In this document: positions 9,953-23,119 of the stretch, in pieces
Position numbering within the stretch: the first letter of the stretch is position 1
How the letters are laid out: every line of letters begins with the position of its first letter
DNA from: Brachypterus glaber
Taxonomy: Eukaryota; Arthropoda; Insecta; Coleoptera; Kateretidae
Length of the DNA: 64,000 nt
Direction of reading: 5' to 3'
NCBI GenBank assembly: GCA_958510825.1
Contig: OY294047.1
Coordinates: 44,871,365-44,935,364 of the forward strand
Notes under the pieces: model-generated
Databases searched by the model: none
The model's input: only the letters and a program-made list of their open reading frames with translations
Told to the model about the DNA's origin: nothing
Position numbers and translations under genes: made by a program

Positions 9953-11629
9953 ATGCAAATAACGATTATTTGGATAAATATCAACTTAATATGCACGCAA
10001 ACACATTTTTCAGCGAGCTCATCTCGTTTGGAATCGACACGTCTCTCCAAATAACGAATTCTAACAGATTCCGCTAAATCAAACACATACATAAAACATG
10101 ACGAAAAAAAGGCGTGCTGTTTATCGATTGGTGTGAGGGAATTTATTCTGTGAACTGTACCGATTTATGCATAGGTGAGATGGGGGTACTAAAGTCGTAT
10201 TAATGATGTAGGTCGCTTGCAAGACAAGTTTACACTACGATATTTTAAGAAAGCTTTGATATAGAAACTTTGGCCAAAAGTTTTTTGCCACGTTTCAAAT
10301 CTTTGGTGAAAGGAGAGTATCGTATTTTGGGCTAAATCGCCTGCAACGATAAGATTTTACATGCTTATAGGTACATAAAAAATAAACTTAGCCAAAATTT
10401 CAGCCCTTTTTACAGCCCGGAACATACTTTAATACTATTTTAATTACGAATTTTGACATATGTTAATGCACGATTTGGCAACATTGCACCTAACGATGGT
10501 TCGTGTCGTGTCATGTCATGTCAAAATAAAAATAACTTTGTGATGTGTTGACTGCGCTTGACTGTAAAATTAAAATATTTATTGTTTTGTAGTTATTTTT
10601 TACGGATTTAATATGGTGTTAAATACCCATTGTGTATTACACAATGTGTATTGGACTTATCAGACTATTTTTTCGGTAAGATTATCGAGTTGTTTTTGAG
10701 GTATGTATTTGTACTAATAAAATTGTAAAGCAATCGAGCAGTTCCAACGTTGTAGTATAGTAACCTAAAGCCTGCAGTCCCATGGGACAGTGTGACCCCA
10801 GACTAGTAATTTAATGTGGCTTTCAACGTGTTAAGTACCTTTATTTCCATTAAAAAGTTTTAAGAGACTTTTAAGCTGTAGTGTTAAAAAACGTTTTCTT
10901 GAAATAAACTTGGTATTTATTAAAAAAAAATACATTTAATTAATATTGTACAGTGTTTTTATTTTACATTCCAAATTTTAACAAGTTCCCGTGTCAAGTC
11001 AGGTCTACATAAGTAGACGAACGAAACGTTTTTCTTATCTTTATCAAACCTATTAAAAATTTTTTTTGGATGCCTATGACACTATGAAAAGAATTTACTG
11101 TGTGAAGTGTGAATTTTTTAGAAATATTCTTTCATCTTATAAGCTTCTAAGAATATTTTTAAAATAGTGTGCTAACAATAAATATTTTTCTAAAATGGCT
11201 TTTTATACTAATCCCCGTCTCCCCCATCTCCCCTTCACGAATAATTTCGATAAAGACCTGCTCGAGTTAAGCTCTTGCATTTGTATGATTCTGTACAGGG
11301 ATTTTAAGTAAGTACGTTATACATCACAGGCTTCATATAAATTACCTAATTTGTTTCGTTTTACTAACAAGGTTGTCTGTAAACCTGGTCCCAATTCGCA
11401 TTAAATTTTTATGTGATATGGGTCCTCCGCTAAACACACTTATAAGATAAGATAGGATAAGATAATATAAGATAGGATAAGATATGGTTAGATAAGAAAA
11501 GTCCTATCTCCAATCATACTTTGCAGTTTGTACCAATCACGTCTTCAAAAAAACTGCTATGAAATTGGCGTTTACTAATGATCAGATCATATTACGTCAC
11601 ATGAAAATTAAACTGAAATCATGGTGTAA
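9953..11629. other. AT-rich stretch with a GATAAGATA simple repeat
   Basis: Nothing coding. From about 11449 to 11506 there is a degenerate tandem of GATAAGATAG / GATAAGATAA. A TGTCA tandem (GTGTCATGTCATGTCA) lies near 10508. Confidence 0.55.
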
Positions 11630-11945
11630 ACTCAGTTATGACTCAGCAATATTGAAAATAAACACAGAAACATAGGCTTACGGAATAATTTTGCCGAATT
11701 ATGAGGGAAATTTTTATAGGTCACTAAATCGAAACATTTGACCACTAATTTGTTACCCACAACAATATTAACTATACAAAAGTATATATATCGGTGTTTT
11801 TCAAAGAAAAAAACGACATTCGATTTTTATCTTTTAAGAATACGAAAGTTTTTAATTTTTATTTGTCGATAACTTTTTTCCCACCTTACTCGTTTAAATG
11901 GTCGATGCGGCGCCTATGCGAGTACTGGAAAATCGCCGACTACTG
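11630..11945 (+). repeat. Dispersed repeat family R, copy 1
   Basis: Begins CTCAGTTATGACTC, runs through GAAACATAGGCTTACG and ends CGCCTATGCGAGTACTGGAA...CTACTG. Copy 3 is at 44549-44967 and a partial copy at 17139-17333. This copy lacks the 80-odd bp before the G+C-rich terminus that the other two have. Confidence 0.8.
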
Positions 11946-12785
11946 TTTATAAGTTATAAATTAAAACCAAGAAAACGCCTGTTAAAAACCTCGTTGGACA
12001 CCTTATATAAACTAGTAAATTTCTTTATTATATTGAAAGTTTGTTTTAACGTTTAAAAACACTATTTATTTTCAAACCTCTAATTCTTTTAATGAATTGT
12101 TTCACTTTTATCTGTATATGCACGCGTATGTTTTTTATTATTCCAAAACTTTTACGGTCTTGTTTTAATGTTTTAGACTGTACCATTTGAAAACACATTA
12201 TTGGGTATCACATGTCTTAAGCTCTGAAACTCTGTTGTCTCAAAATAGAACTCAAAACAAAACATAAATCTTTAACAAGTTCTGGAGATATGTAATGCTT
12301 CGCATTCTATAATATACTACCCATTTAATATTTTCTGATGTAGAATCACCCCTTTAAAATTATTGACGCTATTTTAAATATACTGTGTATATTCAAATTA
12401 AGTTTTAGTATCTAACTTTAATTTTCTACTATTTATACTTCAAGGAACTTCAAGGAAATGCAATAAAAAATTGTAAAGTATGTAATGTGACCAAGCGGGA
12501 GGGGGTCAAAAATGACCCAAAAAAGTGTGACATACTTTATCGACGTCCCCCTAAAGTGGTATAGACTTGTGTTCTTGAGATCTTCATAAATTTTATAAAT
12601 CGAATCGATTAAGGTCGGATGATCTAGGTGGCCATGGTAAAATTTTAACAAATCATAACAGACACAAACAGTTTTTGACAGGTGATTGTTTAAAATAATA
12701 GTTATATTTGTTTTTGGTAAATTATGGCTACTACGTTTTGTCAACTTAAAAATTTTAAAAACGCTATAATTTCTGAACGAAGTAA
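11946..12785. other. AT-rich stretch; fragment of an ACAGGGTG-type end
   Basis: GATGTAGAATCACCCCTTTA near 12338 resembles the inner part of the 6170 element. The 103-residue minus-strand frame (12433-12744) has no recognisable domain and low-complexity composition; not called. Confidence 0.4.
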
Positions 12786-13565
12786 CCCAGACAGCACATG
12801 ATATCTTAAAGACGTCTTTTTTAGATCTTAATTATGTCTGAACGCCTAAAGACATAAAAAAGATATCTTATGGACTTCTTTTAAGGGATGTTTAAAATAT
12901 ATCTGATCTCTAAGATGTCTTTTAATTATCGGTACAAGATGTTGTAATAAATTAACTATATTACTTTTGAAATTGGTATAATTAACACTTATAGTAAAAG
13001 TAATTTTTCCTGAAAACGTTACGTTACTCGGAAATTTCTTTCAGCTTTTTTCGATTTTTTTAAAAGTTTAACCCCCCATAACATTTTTGCTTCTGGGGGG
13101 ATTACTTTCAAAATTGGTAGAATTGATCCTTAAAATAAAAGTAATTTTTCCCAAAAAAGTTGCGTTAATAGGATTTTTTTTTTCGGAATACAGTAATTAG
13201 AATAAAAGGTAAGTTTTGGCATATTATGACATATATATGTCAAAAATTACCTCTCATTCTAATTCTTATTACGCTTTTTATATTAATACGATCGTACCTA
13301 GCAACGCAAATGGGAGGGGGTATTATGTTATAAAGTCCCCTGTGCAAGCTTACACAGGCGCCTAGGCGTCAGTAAGGCGTCTTAAAAAGATGTCTTGAAG
13401 ACGTTTTTAGAAAGGCGTCTTAAAAACGTTACCTTTTGTAACATACGACGTCGTCAAGATGTCTTTAAGATGCATATACGGCGAAAATCCACGTTCCTAA
13501 GACGTCTTGAATGACGAGTTACGACATCTTCAAGATCTCTTTAAGACATCTTTGTGCTGTCTGGG
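12786..13565. mobile_element. 780-bp element with CCCAGACAGCAC ends and AAGAYGTCTT repeats
   Basis: Exact 12-bp terminal inverted repeats CCCAGACAGCAC / GTGCTGTCTGGG. Both subterminal regions are made of many variants of the self-complementary 10-mer AAGACGTCTT / AAGATGTCTT (for example 12804, 12918, 13378, 13390, 13456, 13498). The middle holds two diverged copies of a block around ATTACTTTTGAAATTGGT, at about 12960 and 13105. No ORF. Confidence 0.8.
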
Positions 13566-14434
13566 AAGATAGGACCTATCTTTATATGAACATTTATTCA
13601 TAAAATTATCATAATTCTACTTCTCATTTCCAAAGTTTGTAAACGGGCTAATAACCCACCCTGTGTAAGTATTTAGTTATAACTCTATAGAGCCATGAGG
13701 AGTATAATGAAAAATCCTTGACAATAGAGTGTAAGATACTTTGTTGCAAATACTAATGCATTTCGCTGGAAAATGCATTAAATCTCTACTTAGGAAAATT
13801 AATATCACTGCCGTTTTAATTAGAAAGAAGTGTTGAGCAGCAAATTCATTTTTTCTACGACTGCTTTAGAATGTAAGCAAATACACACACTTTTCAAACA
13901 CAGAATGAATCCATTCTAGCTCTAGATACGGTATGAATATTCCGTATCAAGTGTTAAAATGAGCACATGTAGTGCCATCTCTTGTTTATAAAAGTAAAGA
14001 AAACTGTAGCAAAATTAGCAAAAATATATATATTTTACCATTAAATATTAAATAACTTAATGCAATTTAAAGTTTTGCGTTAAAATTACATAAAGTTTAT
14101 TAGTTTTTCTAAATATTTGACCACTTTTTTATCAATTTAGTTAAAAAAATTAAAACTGCTCGATTATTGTAAAATATTTAAACCTGATATCTGCCACAAC
14201 AATCTGACATAACTTTCAATTTTTGATTTATAATTTGTAAATATGTGCTAAAATTAAATATAAATATTTTTTAAGTACTAATTTAATAAAATTATTGAAT
14301 AACATTAATTGCTTTATTAAAAAATATGTGTTTTGTTGCATTTACAATGTCGAGTCACATTGTTTTTAACCTTGTCCGCAGTTTAAAGCCATACAGCGTT
14401 TCATATTTGCAGTCGAAGAAAAAGTATAGTCTAC
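13566..14434. other. AT-rich stretch without recognised features
   Basis: No coding signal or repeat boundary found. Confidence 0.6.
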
Positions 14435-14545
14435 AACACGTATGGAATAGTCATTCCGCGCTCGCGGGACTGTCATAGTCGCCTGCCGGCTCGTATGACA
14501 AACTTTCCGCTCGCGCGGAATATTGTCTATTTCATACTAGTTATA
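14435..14545. repeat. G+C-rich palindromic patch
   Basis: In strongly AT-rich surroundings, ATTCCGCGCTCGCGG and CCGCTCGCGCGGAAT face each other around a core that on the minus strand reads GAGCCGGCAGGCGAC. It looks like the terminus or core of a decayed inverted-repeat element. Confidence 0.55.
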
Positions 14546-15827
14546 GAATATACTATTCATTATTCGATTAATTAAAAACATCTCTATTTTCATTCGAATT
14601 AAATTATAACAAATTTGGTTTTATACTTACCTACTCCCTAAATTAAATGGAAAATTGGGATTAACATTTTATCTTTAGATCAGAGCAGTTTTAATTATTA
14701 AATTATTACAAGAAGAGTGCCTTTTTATGCATTTTTACCTGAGGAACCATATTCTAATAATAAAACTACAAAAAAGATACACATTAAAAAGTTTGGGCCA
14801 AAAAAGTGAAAAGCCCCTCGTTTAGATCACATGCAATACTTATTTGCTACATCTCAAATCAACAAAGTCGTTGCGTTCATTAAAGTTTATTTTTTTAAGG
14901 TATAGTTATTTTAAACCTTCCCGCTTGTAAACAATCTCGAAATTACCATAGCAACGTAAGATACGCATACGGCGTAAGCGAAATGACTAGGCCCAATTTA
15001 CACAACCGTAAAACGTTGACGTGCCATTAACGAGAACAAAACAATGGTTTATTCCTCTAAATTATTGGAATAAAAGCAATTTTATAAGCAAATTTTGTTT
15101 CGACAGGAATACAAAAGTGTTTTTAGCAACTGCTTTATCAATTCTCTTTTTTTACATCAAAACATCATAAAAACAAAGTAAGTAAACAAATATTATAAAT
15201 TTTGGTTATGTTGACATTCAAAACAAGCCACATGCTTCAGTGTAAATCGGACTTTTGGGAGTATTTAGCCGAAAATTTAAAATAACTACAACTTAAAAAA
15301 TTAAACTTTAGTATGTCATCTTTGACGTTGTTAATGACAATTTTAAAATTATAGAGCGCAAACACAAACAATGTTTTTGTTCCGCTAAGGAAAAATTATC
15401 TTTAGATATTAAGCAAGTATGTAGTGCAGAAATAGGGTTGTTGTGGATTAGGGATGTTACGGAGGAGAGATGTTATGGAATAGAGATGTTGTGGAATAGA
15501 GAAATGTGGAGTAGATGTTAAAATGCCGAAATTGCCTCTTTAATTGCAATTTTCTCGGAAACGGTTGGCTCTACGGTGTTACATAAAGAGTGCCTTTTTT
15601 ACGTATTTTTATTTCATTTCCGGACCAACCTTTATAGGAACTTTTTTTCATATTTTTTAACGTAGAATCACCTCTTAAATTTCTTGAACTTATTTCTGAA
15701 TAACCCTTTATAATATTATTACCAACCACTTATCATTCATAACCATAACCGCAACTTTGGTAATCAAAACGAAAAGGCCTTTGCCGATATTTACTTTTCA
15801 TGTGTTTTCTAATTATCATTAAGTACT
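14546..15827. other. AT-rich stretch; two repeat fragments
   Basis: 15436-15520 is a degenerate tandem of GGAATAGAGATGTTGTG. 15600-15720 (GGACCAACCTTTATAGGAAC...GTAGAATCACCTCTTA) is the complement of the sequence beginning at 46992 and a relative of the 6170 element end. No gene. Confidence 0.5.
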
Positions 15828-16241
15828 AATGGAGCTCTCTACAACTAGAATTATGAAACAAAAGACGTCTACCCTATCTCTATCTCATTTGTGCTATACT
15901 TTCCAGTCAACCAAATAAATACTGTATTTGTTTTTTATACAACAAATACAGTATTTATTTGGTTGGCCGGAAAGTGTAGCACTGAGCGGCACAAACGAAC
16001 GTAGCTAATGTGATTCTGTAGAATAAGATAATTCTACTAAAATTTAGAAGGCGCCAGTAATTTCTTTAATAAAAATAATATGGTTACACCTTTCGCCCGG
16101 CGAAGTAAATATTGTATTTGTTCAACAAAGAACAAATACAGAATTTGTTTGGTTGGGTGGAAGTGGGAGTGTATGTATGTCTTCTATCCTTTTTGGGTAG
16201 AACTTTTGTCCCTGTCTAATCTAACGGGAGAAATCGCCATT
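15828..16241 (+). mobile_element. Dispersed repeat with internal hairpin, copy 1
   Basis: About 95% identical to 57453-57857. It contains an almost perfect hairpin at 15891-15981, CAACCAAATAAATACTGTAT with its complement, and a second weaker one at about 16110-16160. The 71-residue plus-strand frame (16080-16295) lies across it and is not a gene. Confidence 0.85.
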
Positions 16242-17138
16242 CTCTTTGACCAGCAAAATCCACCAAAATTAGCTTTTGCCGCAAAGGAGTTGTGATTTTA
16301 TTTGCTTTGAATTTACTTGTTAAACGATTCCATCAAATAATATTTATTTTACGGGGTTCAGGTTAATTTCAACTTAGATCAAACAAAATCTTCCCTCAAG
16401 TAGTTATTATGGGTATTAATAAAAGTCCTTCATAACGAGCAACATTTTATCTTAGCAGATAAAACTTCAATGAAATTTTAAAAAAATAAACAATCTGTCA
16501 AAATCAAATCAACAATCAAATCACAGTGGTACCACGTATAGCGGACACTACACCGCCTATTGTAAATATCCGTATAATTATGCGTGGCTCGAATACAACG
16601 ACTCTAGGGTATCTTCAATTTCACCAACATCCATCGTATCAGGGGATGCTTAAATATTATTTTATTTTATAAATAAAAAAATACCTTACAAATACTCTGA
16701 TTTGGATTCAGCAAACGAAATTACTCAAAAACTGTGTTTAGAGTAAACATCCTGTAAGCTAGTGTATTGAAAGTATTGCAGCATATTCTATATTAGTTTT
16801 TTGCCTGTATTTTTAGATTAAAAATTATATTTTCCACGTTAAACAGTTTATCATTAGTCTCAATATATTAATTAATCAAAATCGTAATGGTTGTTGAAAG
16901 CATTTTGCTGTCTGAAAATGTAAAATGTTATAATGAAAATGTATTTAAAGTTGGAGTGCGACATTGGACAAGACTGTTAGTTTCATTCATGTTTTTTCAG
17001 AAAAATTATGGCTAACGTCACGAGCAAATTATACTTTGTTGCCAAAATACTTCATATGATTAATATTAAGCGAGCTATAATAATAAATAAATAGTTTATA
17101 CCCACTTGACACCACCCTGAATTTTATCATAACTTTTG
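16242..17138. other. AT-rich stretch without recognised features
   Basis: No coding signal or repeat boundary found. Confidence 0.55.
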
Positions 17139-17333
17139 AGTTTTTATCTTTTAAGAATACGAAAGTTTTAAATTTTTATTTATCGATAACTTTTTTTCCC
17201 ACCTTACTCGTTTAAATGGAATCATTAAAAAAATCAAGATAAAAAGAAATAAAAATGTAAATATTTAAAACCTTGAGTCAACGCTAGAGTCGACGCGGCG
17301 CCTATGCGAGTACTGGAAATTCGCCGAGTACTG
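17139..17333 (+). repeat. Dispersed repeat family R, copy 2 (partial)
   Basis: Right half only, from TTTTATCTTTTAAGAATACG to the G+C-rich end GTCGACGCGGCGCCTATGCG. It matches 44767-44967. Confidence 0.8.
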
Positions 17334-18113
17334 ATAATTAAACGGTAAAAATTTAATGTAAAATAATGTAAAAATACTAATACTAAGTAATTTTACTATA
17401 GGTACTTGACTATTATGTTTAGTTTTCTGTTTCTTTTTTTTTTCTCGTTCTTTATATAACTAAATTATATGTATAATCTTCTTCAAAGAACAATAAATAA
17501 TAAATTAAAATTCAAAAATTATATTTCCTCCAACGTTTCGAGTCTTTATTGCTTCAATGGAAAATTTTAAAATTCGGTCTATGGCAACCAATGTATTTTT
17601 TACAGTGTAGGTAGGTTTGTTAGGGTAGGTGGGGAGGTTGATTGGTTCCGCAGAAAACTACCTACCTACACTAACAAATCTACCTATCCAGTGCTCTGAG
17701 TGTGATTCTGGCTGAAGGCTTTTTAGTTTCTGAAAAATTATTTCTGATAAAAATATTAAGGTGGGACAGTTTACAAGAAAGAGTTGTGCTAAATTCATTC
17801 ATGTTTTTAAGATTAAGTTATTAAATCTGCCAATTGTTTTGCTTTCAATTTATTTATTTTTACAGAAAAAAATAAGAAGATGAAACATAAATCCAAACCT
17901 TTAATTTGTTGAGAAGAAAGAACAACATTCACCTTCAGTTTTAAGAATTTTTAAAACAAATATAGCTATTTCTTTATTTAGGAAAACTTTTTCTGTGTGT
18001 CTGACAATCGTAAACCAAAGCAAATAAATAAAACCATCAAATGTGCCATGAAATATTTTACGGCATATATTAAATCTAAAGCTGAACGTTGATTTGACAC
18101 ATATATGCATATA

Positions 18114-18773
18114 CAGTGCGGTCCAAAAGTCACCCCCCCCCCTTTTTAACTTTTGAACGAGTTCAGATATCGACTTCAAATTTAGAACTCTTAATGAGGG
18201 GGCATGAGGGGCACATTTTTTTAAAAGGGGGGTCGTATAATACATCATTTTAAAGCTAATAAAATTCTCTATTTAACTCCATATTTTTAAATTAAAAAAA
18301 AAAATTGGGTTTAAAATGGGGTTGAAAATGGGTATTAATGTCAAAATTCCTCTAAAAAAAACAAATAATTTTTTAAAAATGCCTAATTTCATCATAAAAA
18401 ATGTTAATTATACTTTTAAACCAATTTTAGTTGACATAAATAAAAATTTATAAAAATTAAACTTAAAAAATCGAATGTTTTAGCACAAAAAATTGAAAAA
18501 TTAAAACCTTAAAAAACATTTAAAAAAAAAATTAAAAATGTTAGTTTAAATAGAGAATTTTATAAGCTTTAAAATGATGTATCACACGACCCCCCTTTCC
18601 ATTTAAAAAAATGTCCCCCCATGCCCCCCTGCCCACATTTTAAGAGCTGAAAATGTCAAGTATATGCTAAAAGATAGTTTAAGTTGCCTTATTTAAGAGT
18701 TCTAAATTTGAAGTCGATATCTCAACTCGTTCAAAAGTTAAAAGGGGGGGGGGGTGACTTTTGGATCGCACTG
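18114..18773. mobile_element. Tc1-type non-autonomous element, copy 1 (660 bp)
   Basis: Ends CAGTGCGGTCCAAAAGTCAC and its complement, flanked by TA at 18112-18113 and 18774-18775. CAGTG...CAAAAGT is the classical Tc1-family terminus. The arms are hundreds of bases long, with G/C homopolymer runs next to the ends, so the whole element can fold back. The 115- and 75-residue frames in it are shadows. A second copy is at 56309-57024, with degraded pieces near 29225, 51960 and 62835. Confidence 0.88.
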
Positions 18774-19074
18774 TATATGCATATATATACTTCCAAATCT
18801 ATGTTGGTATTTAAAACAATACATGCACCGAGTGCTAATGTCCAGTTTATCGTTGAAATCACCACTATCTATTTTAAATTTTTAATTATTATTAACATTA
18901 TTATTTTTTAGTTAATAAAATTTCTGTCAATACTACTAAACATTCCTTTGAAATGTCGTGCTATACCCAATTTATGTTTTTAATAAACTTGATTAGAAGA
19001 AAAACGGGACTCAGATAAGCTTTAAATTTAAAGCACAGCATCAATCAAATTCATGTGGTACTTTTTAAGTTAAC

Positions 19075-19385
19075 TGAAAAAATGACAACTTTTCGGAAAA
19101 TCCTGATATCTCCTAAACCAGAAGAAAAAATGTAAAAAATAAAAAAGAAAATATTCATTAAAACTACGGCAATAAGAAGAACTTATTTAATTTGATAAAC
19201 AGTTGCAGTGGCGTACCATGCAAGTCCTAGAAGATGGGGTAAATTTTTTTTATCATTTCTTAAACAAACAAAAGTAGAGAATTTTAAGCTTTAAAACAAC
19301 AAAGAAGCAGTCAAATAGAATAACTAGTTTGAATTTAAAAAAATGTAAATTATTTAGGTGTCCGGAATTTAATGTGCGGCAGTGT
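19075..19385. repeat. Decayed relative of the Tc1-element terminal repeat
   Basis: ATATCTCCTAAACCAGAAGA and GCAGTGGCGTACCATGC correspond to ATATCTCCTAAACGAGAA and GCAGTGGCGAACCATGC in the 41.1-41.25 kb terminal repeat, with similar spacing. Heavily diverged. Confidence 0.4.
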
Positions 19386-20074
19386 ATATTAGATTCGGTT
19401 TCAGCGTCAAAAAATGGGTAGGAATACCATAGTCTTCATTGGAACTCCGGACTTTTTTTTATTTTGTGTGGCTTTTATGAGTCATAACTTATGACTATTA
19501 ATTTGAGAATGTTTTAGCCGGTTTTCCTATATTTTTTCCTGCAAATGTAATTTGACTTGTCACATCTATTTTTATAATAGCAGTTGATCAATAAATCTAT
19601 TATATTCTATTTTATTTTAATATTACATTACAAAAACACTAATGACCAGAAATTTTGGTCCAGAATGAGCCAATTATCTCATATGTTGTTGATATTAATC
19701 ACATGATCAAATGACTATAATATATCCAAACTTAAAAGAAACAAATTCATATATCAAAATTTAACAAGTGCCAAAAAATCTCATTAGTCCTATTTAATTG
19801 GATTTCACGTAGTTGAGACAACCTCGCCAACGGTAAAGACATTTCCGAAATATGTATGGGTGTTTCTTGGGCGGAGGAAAGCGGATTCAAAATCCTTTGA
19901 TGGTCACTGCCCTAATGGGATAGAGATTTTCTTAAGTGAGATTTGGATGTTTACAAAATGGTGCCTTATCTTCAAATCTTGTTAATTTGGATAGTGTATC
20001 AATTACACATCATTATTAGTAATTGGTTGGCCAGTATTTGGGTTTCACAGTGTACAGAGTTCATTTTTAAAGAC
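19386..20074. other. AT-rich stretch without supported features
   Basis: 19800-19930 is slightly richer in G+C and has weak tRNA-like boxes (see rejected items). Nothing is called. Confidence 0.5.
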
Positions 20075-20659
20075 CTATAGTCCGTCCAATTATGCAAGAT
20101 AGTAGTTTAAAATTCCCGGGATTTTTAAGCTACATCATTGGTTAATAAACTCGTACCTTTTAACATATAAAATATTGAGATATTTTTGATCTATGACAAT
20201 GACTGACGGTCGTTAAAGCTAATAAAAGAAGAGAAAGTTACATAAAAAAATGGTTATACTTAATGTTATTTTGTATGGTCTTGAAAAAGGTACTTTTTTG
20301 GTTTATTCTTCATACACTCAAACTAAATTAGCATATTCTACATATTGTACAAACGTAAATTATATTGAACACAAGGAAAACGTCAAATTTTTAGGTTACA
20401 ATTACAACTTAAGGCCTATCCAGAGGCTCGCATAACAACCATTACAAGATGACGGCACATCAAGCCGATCCTGGCATCGCATTCTTATGTACTATGTTTG
20501 TTATGCGAGTCTTTGGATAGGCCCTTTCCAGGAAAACAGTACCGACATCTGTAAAATTTTTGTAACACTACGATTTATGCATAATTATGCTATTTATGCG
20601 CTCTGTGGTGTAAAACGGGCCGCGTCCCTTACTATCTTGCATAACTGGACGGAGTATAG
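20075..20659. mobile_element. 585-bp inverted-repeat element with nested MITE
   Basis: Ends CTATAGTCCGTCCAATTATG and CATAACTGGACGGAGTATAG are 28/31 complementary through GCAAGATAGTA. The interior has no transposase; the 61- and 68-residue frames are random. The 115-bp element at 20411-20525 lies within it. Confidence 0.75.
20411..20525. mobile_element. Short palindromic MITE family F, copy 1
   Basis: AGGCCTATCCAGAGGCTCGC and GCGAGTCTTTGGATAGGCCT form the ends. It shares the CTCGCATAA...GCGATGC...GGCACATCAAG core with copies at 29965-30113 and 50411-50561. Confidence 0.75.
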
Positions 20660-20691
20660 TAGTTATTTCTTAGATTTGGCCAAAATATCTT

Positions 20692-20736
20692 AAAGGTTTT
20701 TAACCTTGAAGGTTTTTAACCTTGAAGGTTTTTTGT
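20692..20736 (+). repeat. Short tandem repeat
   Basis: Nearly three copies of AAGGTTTTTAACCTTG, a 16-bp unit that is itself partly palindromic. Confidence 0.8.
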
Positions 20737-20739
20737 TTA

Positions 20740-22690
20740 CATAAAAAAACTTTTATGTCTATCTACATAATTATTTGTGATATTTGTGAAATATATACTA
20801 TATATTTGTATATGTACAGATCAAGGAAAGCCTCCAAATAAGTCTAGGATTATACGGAGAATAAGCCTTTATTAAACTGTTAAATATTGGTACGTTATTT
20901 CTTGTACAAAGATAGATATCTATATAAATGGTCCTTTTAAGGTATTAAAATACGTATAAATAATTTTCATTAGAATCTAAAAATATTCTCGGCCTAGCTC
21001 GATATATAAAGCATATAAATTCAACTTTTTTAAAGAACTCACTACACCATCTTACGTCAAAAAATACTAAAAATAAACTCAGTTTTTAAGTAAAACAATA
21101 AAAATGGGTTTTCTTAAAAAACAGCAATAAAAAAGAAAATAATGACCCTTCTTTCGTTTATAATAAAGATCAAATTAGGCCTATTAGTAATACAAATTAT
21201 GTCATATAATTCTCATAACAATTAGTTTTTTTTGTACATATGTTTTACATAAGTTTATGTTTATGAATGAACGGGTAAATATTGTAATTGTTGTGGTAAA
21301 CCACAATCACACATGTCACTTAAAATGTAAGTGTTAGTTTTTTTAATTGTTCATACCACGTGCTTAGCAATGAGGGCCTTTTTTTAATTAATTAGAAAAA
21401 ATACCGTACACAATGTAAGGAAAAAATTGTGAAAAGTTCTAATAAAATAAAATGAAACCAAGAAATAAAATAAAAAGAAGATAAAAAAAAACAGAGAAAT
21501 ATTATCACACCTAATTTTATAAGAGGATATGGAAAAAAATCCATGCAAAATATTATTGAATATTTGGAAAAAAATAAGTGGATTAAGTTTTTATCCAGTG
21601 TGTTTAATATCGAATCCGAATATTGATTTTATTTTTAGCACTAAAAGACGAAAGATTTTAAAAGTACAAAAAGAAATAAAGGACGAACATACAAAAGATC
21701 AAATATGTAAATAAACACATAGTACCTACTACCTATTAAGTAGGTCAAAAAAATTATAATTGTTCCAAAGATTTATACTTAAAACTAAGAAAATAGTTGA
21801 GACAGAAAAATAAGTGAAATAGAAAGCATAAAAAGAAGCTAAAATTTGGAAGATCTGCAATAACTTCTATGGTTCATAAGGAACCGTTGGTCCGACTAAC
21901 CAGAAATAATAATAATAGTCTCTGGACTAAAGCATAACACCTCACACAAGATTCAAAGAAGTACCTAGGCACCTAGGCACAGGGATTAAGTAAAGTAGTG
22001 CATATCATTATCTTTCAAAGATTAGACAAAGAAAGAGGAGAAATTAATTTTGTTTTGTTGCAATATTTCCATCAAATATTATGGAACAACTTTACTGTTT
22101 TTCTTAAAATTATTGTTTTTTATTTTGTATAACACATAAAATTTATTGTTTACAAATTTTAATGTGCATGTGGAATTTTCGCTTAGTGGGCTGGCGTCTA
22201 GAACAAAATTTCGCATCTTGTTTCGATGTGAAACATTTATAGATCCGATATGTAGGATTTTTTTATTTGTGTAACTCAGCCAGAAAAGAACTTTGTTTGT
22301 CAGTTACAGTTTCGAAGATATAAACAATTTTTCAAGTCAGGAAAGAAGGAGAGGAGCCTTAACACTAAAACATAAGTCTGAAAAATTCAAAATACTACAT
22401 ACAATTGCAGGTTTTTTTTTAAATTATGACCACATTTTATGTCTTAAAAAAAATTCCCGTTTTAGGGATATTCTGACTTTTTTTTAATAATTTTTCCCAA
22501 CAAAAAATTTTTTTATCATTTTTTTTTTATTTTTCTTTAGGATCCTAAACTAAAAGCTCGGAAATTTACAAAAAGAAGGCCCACGCAAAAATTTTGCGAG
22601 GCCAGATTTTTTGCTTTGGTGTTTTTAGTCTAATTTTAGATGAGATTTGAGTCTTCGTTTATATATATTATATACATACTAAAATACATA
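20740..22690. other. AT-rich stretch without recognised features
   Basis: Two short plus-strand frames (61 and 64 residues at 21529 and 22293) show no domain and are rich in Lys, Asn and Phe, as expected of chance frames in AT-rich DNA. Confidence 0.55.
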
Positions 22691-22692
22691 AG

Positions 22693-22780
22693 AATAGGTA
22701 GATCTCAACCACAGCACAGACAATTTTTTTTGTGGAATGCCCACAATTGTCTGTGCTGGGGTTGAGACCCACCTATTTTT
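22693..22780. repeat. Hairpin of about 32-bp arms
   Basis: ATAGGTAGATCTCAACCACA...CAGACAATT pairs with AATTGTCTGTG...TGAGACCCACCTAT around a short T-rich loop. Confidence 0.75.
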
Positions 22781-23119
22781 ATATATTATATATTTTCGAA
22801 AAAAAGGCACTTCATGGGCTCATTGTTTTGTTACACAGTAATTGCAGACTAATAATATGAGATTTTCACTATTTTAGACAGTTTTTTCAGTCTATCAAAA
22901 AAATTATTTTTTTTGTGGGCCTGTGTCATTAAATTTTAATTCCCTGACTTTTGCAGGTTTTTCCCACTTAAATATAAAAAATATCAATGTTTTTTTCGCA
23001 TTAAACATACATTTTCTGTATTTATACTTAATGACTTCAGTCCAAGGTCCATTCTTTCCTATTAATTCCTAATTTAGGGGTTAAATCTGAAGTTTACTCA
23101 AATTGCTTAATTTAAATTG

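Noticed and set aside
11449..11506. GATA-factor enhancer
   Set aside because: The GATAAG words form a simple tandem repeat; nothing else suggests regulation.
12433..12744. 103-residue minus-strand open frame
   Set aside because: No domain, no repeat or homologous pattern, composition typical of chance frames in AT-rich DNA.
17600..17700. Telomere-like TTAGG repeats
   Set aside because: Only a few TAGGTAGG words in a small inverted repeat; no tandem TTAGG.
17901..18248. 115-residue minus-strand open frame
   Set aside because: Lies across the end of the Tc1-type palindromic element; the frame is produced by its arm and homopolymer run.
19800..19930. Degenerate tRNA or SINE head (CTCGCCAACGGTAAAGAC, GGATTCAAAATCC)
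   Set aside because: The boxes are weak and no cloverleaf can be drawn; no tail or second copy in the window.
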